A DNA stretch of 27,585 nucleotides from an uncultured Desulfobacterales bacterium (GTDB taxonomy: Bacteria > Desulfobacterota > Desulfobacteria > Desulfobacterales > JAFDCJ01), in the NCBI GenBank assembly GCA_945787595.1, contig CALZJV010000088.1, forward strand, positions 1 to 27,585, given 5' to 3'. A program made the position numbers and the translations under genes. The notes under the pieces were generated by a model. The model saw only the letters and a list, made by a program, of their open reading frames with translations, was not told the origin of the DNA and made no database searches. Each line of letters begins with the position of its first letter. Position 1 is the first letter of the stretch. Shown here piece by piece: positions 22,601 through 27,585 of the stretch.

Positions 22601-25600
22601 CCAGGCATCGCGGTCAGGGCAATATCGTCTGTCTTTCACGGTAACGGATACTAAAAACCGCACCATCGAAGGGGGGTATATTTTCACCGTGCGTGGTGAA
22701 GGGGATGACGGCAGCGGCTATCGCTTTGCTAAAATCGAGCTGATTCCGGATAAAAACGAGTATGCCCCCGGAGACCGTGTCCGGCTCTTGATCAATACGG
22801 ATCATTCTGGTGCTGCGGTGGTTTTATTCATACGGCCGGCCAACGGAATTTACCTGCCGCCGAAAGTGATCCACATGAGCGGTAAAAGTACGGTTGAGCA
22901 GATTGCCATCACTCAAAAAGACATGCCCAATATCTTTGTCGAAGCCATCACCGTTTATGAGGGCAAATTACATAGCGAAACCCGCGAAATTGTTGTTCCG
23001 CCACAAAAACGCGTGCTGAACGTAAAGGTCACACCGTCAAAAAAAACGTATCGTCCCGGACAACAGGCTAAATTTAAAATTGCACTATCGGATTATAGCG
23101 GGGAGCCATTTCAGGGCGCTGCCGTGATGACTGTATATGACCGCGCCCTTGATTATATTTCAGGTGGCTCTAACGTGCCCGAGATCCGCAGCTTCTTCTG
23201 GAAGTGGCGGCGGCACCATCAACCTCAAACGGAATCCAGCCTGGCACGGCGATTTTATAACCTGTTAAAGAAAAAAGAACCTTCCATGCGCAATATCGGC
23301 GTTTTCGGACACCTCATGTCCCAGGATGTCTATGAAAAAGGAGTGACCGGCAAGGATGAGATGGCAGTTGAAGAGTCTGCTCGTCAGGATATGGCGCCCA
23401 CAGCGGCGGAGCCCAAAGCAGCCGCCAGGGCTTCGGCACTGCGGAAGGCCGCACCCGGCGACCTTGAGACGAATAGGGGGAACCGGTTCAAGCAAGGAGG
23501 TGACGGCGAATTACCAATTGCAAAAGACCTTGTCGCGCCCCATGTGCGCACCAAATTTGCCGATACGGCCTTCTGGGCCGCGACGATCCAAACCGATAGC
23601 TCCGGTATGGCTGAGGTTGTTTTTCCCATGCCGGAAAACCTTACCGGCTGGAAAGTCCTGGTGTGGTCCATGGGTCACGGCACGAAGGTCGGACAGGGCT
23701 CGATTGAGGTGGTTACCCGCAAGGATTTAATTCTGCGCCTGCAAGCTCCGCGTTTTTTTGTGGAAACCGATGAGGTTGTGCTGTCGGCCAATGTCCACAA
23801 TTACCTGAAAAACAAAAAAACGACTCGGGTTCAGCTGGAACTTGAGGGCGGCTGCCTCGCCCTGCTACCTGCGGAAAAAGGTGCCAAGACGATCATCATA
23901 GATCCCGACGGCGAAAAACGGGTGGATTGGCGGGTCAAGGCGCTAAAAGAAGGTGAAGCCGTCATCCGCATGAAAGCGCTGACCGATGAGGAGTCCGACG
24001 CCGTTCAGATGCATTTTCCGGTCTACGTGCACGGCATGACCAAACAAATAGCCCGAAGCGGCGTCATCCGACCTGACGCAACCGAAACCTCTGTTTCGTT
24101 TGACGTCCCGGCCGAACGTCGCGTAAAGGAGTCAAGACTTGAACTGCGTTTCTCACCGTCCCTTGCCGGGGCCATGGTGGATGCGCTACCATATTTGACA
24201 AGTTATCCTTACGGCTGCACGGAGCAAACACTGAGCCGTTTCCTACCGACGGTGATTACCCGGCAGATCCTGCTGAAAATGGGACTGGATTTAGAGGCAA
24301 TCAAAGCCAAGCGTACCAATCTCAATGCCCAGGAACTCGGCCAAGATACCCAGAGAGCCGGACAATGGCGGCGCTATGACCACAACCCGGTTTTTGATCA
24401 GCAAACAGTAGATGAAATGGTGCGGGCCGGCGTTAAACGGCTAGCCGATATGCAGTTGTCAGACGGCGGTTGGGGCTGGTTCAGCGGATTTGGCGAAAAA
24501 TCCTATCCGCACACCACCGCTTATGTAGTTCATGGGCTGCAAATCGCCCGGGATAGCCGCATAACATTGCCCGCCGGGATGCTGGAAAACGGAATCCGCT
24601 GGCTGCGGGATTATCAGAGCAAGGAACTCGAGCAGCTGAACCGCTGGAACCGCAATAAGAAGGACGGCAAATCCCGTGCCGACAATCTGGATGCCCTGGT
24701 GTACATGGTTTTAGTCGACGGCGACATCGACCAAAAACGAATGCGAACTTACCTTTATCGCGACCGCAGCCAGTTGGCGGTCTACGCCAAGGCGATGTTC
24801 GGTATGGCCCTGCACAAAGTTGAAGATACAGAGAAACTTGCCATGATAATACAAAACATCGAGCAATACCTGGTGGTCGACGATGAAAACCAGACAGCCT
24901 ACCTGAACCTGCCCAACAGTTCTTATTGGTGGTACTGGTATGGCAGCGAATACGAGGCCCATGGATATTACCTCAAGCTTTTAAGTAGAACGGCACCCCA
25001 AAGTCAGAAGGCTTCCCGGCTGGTGAAATACCTGCTCAATAACCGCAAACACGCCACCTACTGGAAAAGCACCAGAGATACGGCAGTCCTCCTGGAAGCG
25101 TTTGCGGAATATCTGACCGCCAGCGGCGAAGACCGGCCGGATTTAACCCTGGATATATATTTCGACGGCATCCAAAAGAAAACGGTGAAGATCAATGCAG
25201 AAAATCTTTTTGTCTTTGACAACAAATTCATTCTCGAAGGAATGGATATCGGCACGGGTAGCCACACTTTGACACTGCGCAAATCCGGCCAGGGTCCCAT
25301 ATATTTCAATGCCTATCTGAATTATTTCACCCTGGAAGATTTTATGACGCGAGAGGGTCTGGAAATTAAGACCCGGCGTAAGGTTTACCGTTTGAACGAA
25401 GTGGAAAAAAAGATCAAAGATGTAGGCTCCCACGGTCAGGTGGTGGATCGTAAAGTGGAGAAGTATGCGCGCGAACTGCTGAAAAACCTGTCAGCAGTAA
25501 AGAGCGGAGATCTGGTGGAGGTAGAACTTGCGATAGAAAGCAAAAACGATTACGAGTACCTGGTGTTTGAAGATCCTAAAGCAGCCGGGTTTGAGCCGGT

Positions 25601-25835
25601 CAAAGTTCGCAGCGGCTACACCGACAATGAGATGGGTGCCTATGTGGAATACCGTGATCGTAAGGTCTGTTTCTTCGTACGCCGCCTGGCACGCGGCCGG
25701 CACAGCCTCAGCTATCGGCTGCGGGCTGAAACACCGGGAAAATTCAGCGCGCTGCCCACCAGGGGTTATGCCATGTATGCACCGGAACTCAAAGCGAATT
25801 CAGATGAGATTAAGTTGGTTGTTGAAGATAAATAG
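19692..25835 (+). CDS. Exported alpha-2-macroglobulin family protein with thioester
   Basis: This 2047-residue protein starts with a signal peptide (MKKFKTACLILLLALAPVSL, cleavage near WA-QQ, no lipobox Cys), so it is probably periplasmic. A TPR-like helical N-terminus (about 30-330) precedes a run of MG beta domains (TDRPVYRPKQSVRFKLWVRH is the typical MG motif at about residue 640). A low-complexity Ala/Lys/Glu-rich segment near 1215-1285 resembles a bait region, directly before the FADTAFWAATIQTDSSG and PENLTGWKVLVWS blocks. The thioester motif GCTEQ (C1509, Q1512) lies in SYPYGCTEQTLSRF, followed by an alpha-alpha toroid (QLSDGGWGWFSG). Family members trap proteases by covalent attachment. 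The usual PBP1C partner is not in view. An aromatic-rich insert sits at about residues 786-834. ATG 19692 is chosen over the upstream TTG because GAGGAG lies 7 bases before it. Confidence 0.9.
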   Translation: MKKFKTACLILLLALAPVSLWAQQTDHIGIRKQAQKAYQDGNWKEAYQLYRKICLEVTNESKLVGNDLLQAWQCLRNLNRLSELDGFREDVIAKHRDNWRLLQAAARSYHQNNHWGYMVAGEFQRGTHRGGGRYVNSIQRDRVRAMQLMNRALNLTIKEPTKNEVANFYLEFAGIIGQHSGYNQEWRLQYLTDLTSLPDYEPGHGYEYSRVQGAPVDAEGLPVFHKVPESFESAISDGQRWRWLLAKAAELNLNLESRVKYTFASFLHRQFGVQTLKSYGHYFAPRLSQSDSDSKSEAPSPYEVHTLTDSETLAKLAIGVKRFNLPEEFNYIKLFKQILKSPNKGYANDAARALAQIYENRRLYIKAVDYWKIYQTYNKSEAQQHIDQIIENWGVFEPVGVQPSGRIPTVEYRFRNGVLLNLKAYRIRIKLLVEDVKAYIRSNPWRLDWHQVKVNDIGWRLVHENQTRYVGKKTADWDLKLNPDKRHWDRRVTIKLPKALTRAGAYLLVAEMQNGNTARIITWVSDTTIIKKPLNKQVLYYVADAVSGKPLAGAAIDFFGYHAQQIKGKNRYRIRHKAFSRQTDEDGQVILLPTEMQNNLNWLATVSADDRMAFLGFSSIWYPNYYDREYNQTKTLIMTDRPVYRPKQSVRFKLWVRHAKYDKADSSNFAGQHFAVRIYNPKNEQVFSQNIQADDYGGLEGEYIIPTDAALGVYRISHGTGIVYGGNTFRVEEYKKPEFEVTVETPKEAVMLGEKIGAIIRAGYYFGSPVTEATVKYKVYRTEHDSRWYPEFYWDWFYGPGYWWYGYDYSWYPGWGLWGCKKPIWSWWQHWPPQQPEVVADGEVKIAEDGTVRIEIDTELTRLIHGDTDHRYTISAEVRDQSRRTIVGQGDVLVARRPFKVYAWTDRGHYRVGDTVRAGFKAQTLTAKPVRGKGLLRLHRITYRDNAPQETEVNRWELDPDAEGRADIQIQASRSGQYRLSFTVTDTKNRTIEGGYIFTVRGEGDDGSGYRFAKIELIPDKNEYAPGDRVRLLINTDHSGAAVVLFIRPANGIYLPPKVIHMSGKSTVEQIAITQKDMPNIFVEAITVYEGKLHSETREIVVPPQKRVLNVKVTPSKKTYRPGQQAKFKIALSDYSGEPFQGAAVMTVYDRALDYISGGSNVPEIRSFFWKWRRHHQPQTESSLARRFYNLLKKKEPSMRNIGVFGHLMSQDVYEKGVTGKDEMAVEESARQDMAPTAAEPKAAARASALRKAAPGDLETNRGNRFKQGGDGELPIAKDLVAPHVRTKFADTAFWAATIQTDSSGMAEVVFPMPENLTGWKVLVWSMGHGTKVGQGSIEVVTRKDLILRLQAPRFFVETDEVVLSANVHNYLKNKKTTRVQLELEGGCLALLPAEKGAKTIIIDPDGEKRVDWRVKALKEGEAVIRMKALTDEESDAVQMHFPVYVHGMTKQIARSGVIRPDATETSVSFDVPAERRVKESRLELRFSPSLAGAMVDALPYLTSYPYGCTEQTLSRFLPTVITRQILLKMGLDLEAIKAKRTNLNAQELGQDTQRAGQWRRYDHNPVFDQQTVDEMVRAGVKRLADMQLSDGGWGWFSGFGEKSYPHTTAYVVHGLQIARDSRITLPAGMLENGIRWLRDYQSKELEQLNRWNRNKKDGKSRADNLDALVYMVLVDGDIDQKRMRTYLYRDRSQLAVYAKAMFGMALHKVEDTEKLAMIIQNIEQYLVVDDENQTAYLNLPNSSYWWYWYGSEYEAHGYYLKLLSRTAPQSQKASRLVKYLLNNRKHATYWKSTRDTAVLLEAFAEYLTASGEDRPDLTLDIYFDGIQKKTVKINAENLFVFDNKFILEGMDIGTGSHTLTLRKSGQGPIYFNAYLNYFTLEDFMTREGLEIKTRRKVYRLNEVEKKIKDVGSHGQVVDRKVEKYARELLKNLSAVKSGDLVEVELAIESKNDYEYLVFEDPKAAGFEPVKVRSGYTDNEMGAYVEYRDRKVCFFVRRLARGRHSLSYRLRAETPGKFSALPTRGYAMYAPELKANSDEIKLVVEDK

Positions 25836-25860
25836 AAGATGGAAATGGACACTGGCATTC

Positions 25861-25891
25861 GGGTTTCAGGTGTCGGGTGTCAGGTGTCAGG
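25861..25891. repeat. 7-bp tandem tract, 4 units (RGGTGTC)
   Basis: Units start at 25861, 25868, 25875 and 25882. The same phrase recurs at 27269-27289 and 27530-27552, and inverted at 26286-26308. Confidence 0.65.
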
Positions 25892-25936
25892 CCAGCCGCT
25901 GGCCTGAAAAGCGGTCATTCTAATCGAGAAAGAAAC
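25888..25936. repeat. Palindrome-tail element, copy 1
   Basis: CAGGCCAG (25888-25895) pairs with CTGGCCTG (25899-25906); then AAAAGCGGTC and the tail TCTAATCGAGAAAGAAACT. It follows a heptad tract directly, as copy 3 does. Confidence 0.6.
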
Positions 25937-25940
25937 TGAT

Positions 25941-25982
25941 GAACGTCGAACATCGAACGTCCAACATCGAACGTCGAATGAA
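25941..25982. repeat. 7-bp tandem tract, 6 units (GAACRTC)
   Basis: GAACGTC and GAACATC alternate from 25941 to 25975, with a degenerate last unit. Confidence 0.7.
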
Positions 25983-26027
25983 TGTATTTTCTGTCTGTTT
26001 TAAAAAGATTTAGCGAAGCGATTCCAT

Positions 26028-26062
26028 CCTTCGACATTCGATATTCGTTATTCGATATTCTG
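26028..26062. repeat. 7-bp tandem tract, 5 units (YATTCGA)
   Basis: Units start at 26028, 26035, 26042, 26049 and 26056. The reverse complement TCGAATN resembles the TCGAACN phase of the preceding tract, so the two could pair over a 45-base loop. Confidence 0.65.
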
Positions 26063-26142
26063 CGGTTCGCTTTTTAGCCCGGCTGCCAAAGTGACCAGAT
26101 TAATCATCAAGAAACCGCGTATTTTAGTGTAGTTTCATACAA

Positions 26143-26189
26143 GCGCCGCCTGGCCTGAACAGGGGCCAGTCTGATCGGAAAAGAAACTT
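26143..26189. repeat. Palindrome-tail element, copy 2
   Basis: CTGGCC (26150-26155) pairs with GGCCAG (26164-26169) around TGAACAGG; then the tail TCTGATCGGAAAAGAAACTT. The heptad tract seen before copies 1 and 3 is absent here. Confidence 0.55.
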
Positions 26190-26218
26190 TGCAGTTTTGA
26201 ATCTGTTGTTTTTAATTG

Positions 26219-26260
26219 TGGGAGCGGTTTTTAACCGCGATTGCCCGGGTAAATCGCGGC
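26219..26260. repeat. REP-like overlapping hairpins
   Basis: GCGGTTTTTAACCGC (26224-26238) overlaps CCGCGATT...AATCGCGG (26235-26259), so the two stems are mutually exclusive. The GTGGGAGCGG lead resembles REP sequences of other proteobacteria. It may also act as the rlpA terminator on the minus strand. Confidence 0.5.
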
Positions 26261-26285
26261 TGAGAGTGAAAACGCGAGAACCGTC

Positions 26286-26308
26286 CTGAAACCTGACACC
26301 GGACACCA
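26286..26308. repeat. 7-bp tandem tract, inverted RGGTGTC type
   Basis: CTGAAAC, CTGACAC and CGGACAC start at 26286, 26293 and 26300. This is the reverse complement of the tract at 25861. Confidence 0.6.
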
Positions 26309-26318
26309 GAAGCCCATG

Positions 26319-26993
26319 CTATCCTTCAACCGAAACGGCTTCTACCCGTACCCTGGTGGTTCCTTGCTTATAGAAACCTAATTTACGGGCCGCGCCGGCG
26401 CTCAAGTCGATGATCCGACCATCTACAAAGGGTCCGCGGTCGTTTACCCGCAGGATAATGCTGCGGCGATTTTTAAGATTGGTCACTTTGACAAACGTCG
26501 GCAACGGTAAATACTTATGCGCCGCAGTAAGTCCGTTGGGATGGAACGCCTCGCCGTTGGCCGTCATATGGCCGTCTTTTTGTTTATAAGTTTCATATCC
26601 ATACCATGAAGCAATGCCAGTTTCCTGATAGTTATGCGCCTGCTCCACGGACATGGGCACATAACGCCGGCCCTTGACGACATAAGGCGACTTTTTGACC
26701 TTCTTGCGGCGAATGGCTTCTTTGGGCGGAAGCCCGTCAATCGTCTCTATCTCTGGCCGCGTCAAGGGCCAGCTTAGCGGTGCGGATAGCACCTCAAAGG
26801 TAAAACCGCCGACATGATAAATAAGTTTGCCGGCACCGTAGGCAGATTTGACTGTAAATTTCGAGATCTTGTAAGTGGCTTTGACGGTTTCTTCGGTGAC
26901 ATCATATGTCGTTCGTATTACCCCGCAGGAAGCAGCCGTAAGACAGAGTGTTAAAAGGACCCATGGCATTGTTTTTCTTCCGGTCAAATACAT
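26319..26993 (-). CDS. rlpA: RlpA-like septal ring lipoprotein (double-psi beta-barrel)
   Basis: The protein (224 residues from ATG 26993) has a lipoprotein signal: MYLTGRKTMP with two positive charges, a hydrophobic VLLTLCL core, and lipobox LTAASC. A helical, Val/Thr-rich linker follows. The RlpA double-psi beta-barrel runs from about residue 125: TGIASWYG, ANGEAFHPNGLTAAHKYLP, FVKVTNLKNRR, RVNDRGPFVDGRIIDLS, AARKLGF. These include the conserved YG, H and D residues of the glycan-strand lytic transglycosylase. It would sit in the outer membrane and act on denuded glycans at the septum. There is no C-terminal SPOR domain, which full-length E. coli RlpA has. ATG 26969 has a better ribosome-binding site (GGAAG) but would lose the charged n-region. 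A GTG at 27005 also exists. Confidence 0.85.
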   Translation of the reverse strand: MYLTGRKTMPWVLLTLCLTAASCGVIRTTYDVTEETVKATYKISKFTVKSAYGAGKLIYHVGGFTFEVLSAPLSWPLTRPEIETIDGLPPKEAIRRKKVKKSPYVVKGRRYVPMSVEQAHNYQETGIASWYGYETYKQKDGHMTANGEAFHPNGLTAAHKYLPLPTFVKVTNLKNRRSIILRVNDRGPFVDGRIIDLSAGAARKLGFYKQGTTRVRVEAVSVEG

Positions 26994-27019
26994 CGCTAAA
27001 TCCACTAGTACAGATATCG

Positions 27020-27052
27020 TTGATTGGTTGATTAGTTGATTGGTTAAGTGGT
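27020..27052. repeat. 8-bp tandem tract, 4 units (TTGATTGG)
   Basis: Units start at 27020, 27028, 27036 and 27044. Directly upstream of rlpA. The inverted partner is at 27144-27180. Confidence 0.6.
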
Positions 27053-27143
27053 TGTAGATATGGATTTATGCCATATTTGCAAAATAATTGGACACTACCT
27101 GTTTTAACAATCGTAACATTTTAAAATTATGACAATAATTTAC

Positions 27144-27180
27144 CTAATCAACCAGTAAACCAGTAAACTGTTCAACCAGG
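27144..27180. repeat. 7/8-bp tandem tract (AACCAGTA-like)
   Basis: Repeats of AACCAG or AACTG at roughly 8-base intervals; the reverse complement CTGGTTGA/CTGGTTTA matches the phase of 27020-27052. Confidence 0.5.
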
Positions 27181-27200
27181 TCTGTAGTAAGAACTCTGAG

Positions 27201-27251
27201 CTTTTTCCGAGACTACGCTCGGGAAAAGTGCCCCTGCGGAGCAGCAGGCAC
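27201..27251. repeat. Two adjacent hairpins
   Basis: CTTTTTCCGAG pairs with CTCGGGAAAAG (one bulge), followed by GTGCCCCTGC-GGA-GCAGCAGGCAC. The order (A/T-flanked palindrome then GGA-loop hairpin) mirrors 12177-12257. Confidence 0.45.
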
Positions 27252-27268
27252 GCTGATAATTTATATAG

Positions 27269-27356
27269 GTTTCAGGTGTCGGGCGTCAGCCCCGCCGCCG
27301 GCCTGAAAAGTTTACCCGCCTAAAGAGGGCGGCCGGTCTAATCAAAAAAGAAACTT
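27269..27356. repeat. Heptad tract plus palindrome-tail element, copy 3
   Basis: GTTTCAG, GTGTCGG and GCGTCAG (27269-27289) are followed by GCCGGCCTGAAAAG, a 20-odd base insert, GGCGGCCGG, and the tail TCTAATCAAAAAAGAAACTT ending at 27356. Confidence 0.6.
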
Positions 27357-27380
27357 AGTGGCATTGGAAATTCCATTTTT

Positions 27381-27445
27381 GACAGGATCAACAGGATGGA
27401 CAGGATACAGCCATACTAAACCAAAAAAATCCTGATAATCCTGTC
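27381..27445. repeat. Imperfect 17-bp inverted repeat (ACAGGAT type)
   Basis: GACAGGATCAACAGGAT (27381-27397) pairs with ATCCTGATAATCCTGTC (27429-27445), 15 of 17 positions. A third ACAGGAT lies in the loop at 27400-27406. Confidence 0.6.
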
Positions 27446-27456
27446 GAAGTAAAGAT

Positions 27457-27475
27457 CCGGGTCCAGAGGGCCCGG
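27457..27475. repeat. 8-bp GC hairpin
   Basis: CCGGGTCC, AGA loop, GGGCCCGG; all eight pairs form with one U-G. Confidence 0.45.
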
Positions 27476-27529
27476 CTTTGGTCCATCCCTGAGGGGTGAT
27501 ATGGGTGATTACATTTGCCAGCAGTGTTC

Positions 27530-27552
27530 AGGTGTCGGGTGTCAGGTGTCAG
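27530..27552. repeat. 7-bp tandem tract, 3 units (RGGTGTC)
   Basis: AGGTGTC, GGGTGTC and AGGTGTC start at 27530, 27537 and 27544; same phrase as 25868-25888. Confidence 0.65.
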
Positions 27553-27585
27553 CAACCGAAGTCGACCCGCTGTGTCGGTGTCGCT

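Larger units (their letters stand above)
25836..26318. other. Convergent spacer packed with repeats
   Basis: This stretch lies between the macroglobulin and rlpA stops. It has no gene. In order it contains a heptad tract (25861-25891), a palindrome plus A-rich tail (25888-25936), two inverted heptad tracts (25941-25982 and 26028-26062), a second palindrome-tail element (26143-26189), a REP-like double hairpin (26219-26260) and another heptad tract (26286-26308). The hairpins probably end transcription from both sides. Confidence 0.6.
26994..27585. other. Repeat-rich spacer upstream of rlpA, to the window edge
   Basis: I see no gene. It carries two inverted octad tracts (27020-27052 and 27144-27180), two hairpins (27201-27228 and 27228-27251), a heptad tract with palindrome-tail copy 3 (27269-27356), an imperfect inverted AGGAT repeat (27381-27445), a GC hairpin (27457-27475) and a further RGGTGTC tract (27530-27552). 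The rlpA promoter should lie between 26994 and about 27130; none is obvious. Confidence 0.55.

Noticed and set aside
25861..27552. CRISPR array
   Set aside because: Units are 7-8 bases with no spacers of constant length and no cas genes.

Overview
The window reads like a chromosomal stretch of an anaerobic Desulfobacterota (deltaproteobacterial, sulfate-reducer-type) genome. The reasons are an HdrA-MvhD-HdrBC-type electron-transfer cluster, two in-frame UGA codons at known selenocysteine positions (MvhD and a GrdB-family protein), and the pairing of tandem-domain universal stress proteins with a cytidylate-kinase-like protein and PAS kinases. This is an inference from gene content; no rRNA or intact tRNA is present.

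Layout. Bases 1-2610 are a decaying block: the 3' end of an IS91-type transposase, a GlpB-like flavoprotein with ATA where its ATG should be, and a GrdB-family selenoprotein gene with a good SECIS hairpin but also a nonsense codon and a frameshift. Bases 2633-5198 carry an NhaD/CitMHS-type antiporter and a tandem USP, probably one operon behind a sigma70-like promoter. Bases 5386-7121 (minus) are an ISAs1-family transposase fused to a DruA-like DUF4338 domain, with a slippery A AAA AAG site at the break between its two frames. Bases 7262-12121 are a stress-signalling operon: a stand-alone receiver, a second USP, a cytidylate-kinase-like protein, and a PAS histidine kinase with an N-terminal NAD-binding-like Rossmann domain. 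A decayed second cytidylate-kinase-like gene follows at 12261-12548 (minus).

Bases 12563-16188 (minus) encode HdrA, MvhD (selenocysteine) and an HdrC/HdrB-type fusion, a module for flavin-based electron transfer coupled to heterodisulfide or related thiol chemistry. The HdrA 5' end abuts the 5'-truncated end of a DJ-1/PfpI gene at about 16160, marking a rearrangement breakpoint. A small frameshifted gene follows, then about 1 kb without a gene that contains a tRNA 3'-half-like fragment, a diverged copy of its flank and a tandem repeat, perhaps an old integration scar. Bases 17822-19147 (minus) are a class III aminotransferase. Bases 19692-25835 encode a 2047-residue exported alpha-2-macroglobulin with a CxEQ thioester motif. 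Bases 26319-26993 (minus) are an RlpA-like lipoprotein.

The least expected signal is in the spacers. Nearly every intergenic region from 13.7 kb onward holds short tandem tracts with a 7-bp (sometimes 8- or 10-bp) period. Their sequences differ from place to place, and most have an inverted partner across a gene or spacer. A composite element (heptad tract, GC palindrome, A-rich tail) occurs in related forms three times in the last 1.8 kb.

Several lesions (C6 near 2331, A7 at 6070-6076, one extra base near 16640) are single-base events, two of them in homopolymers. Uncorrected sequencing error is therefore a live alternative to genuine decay.
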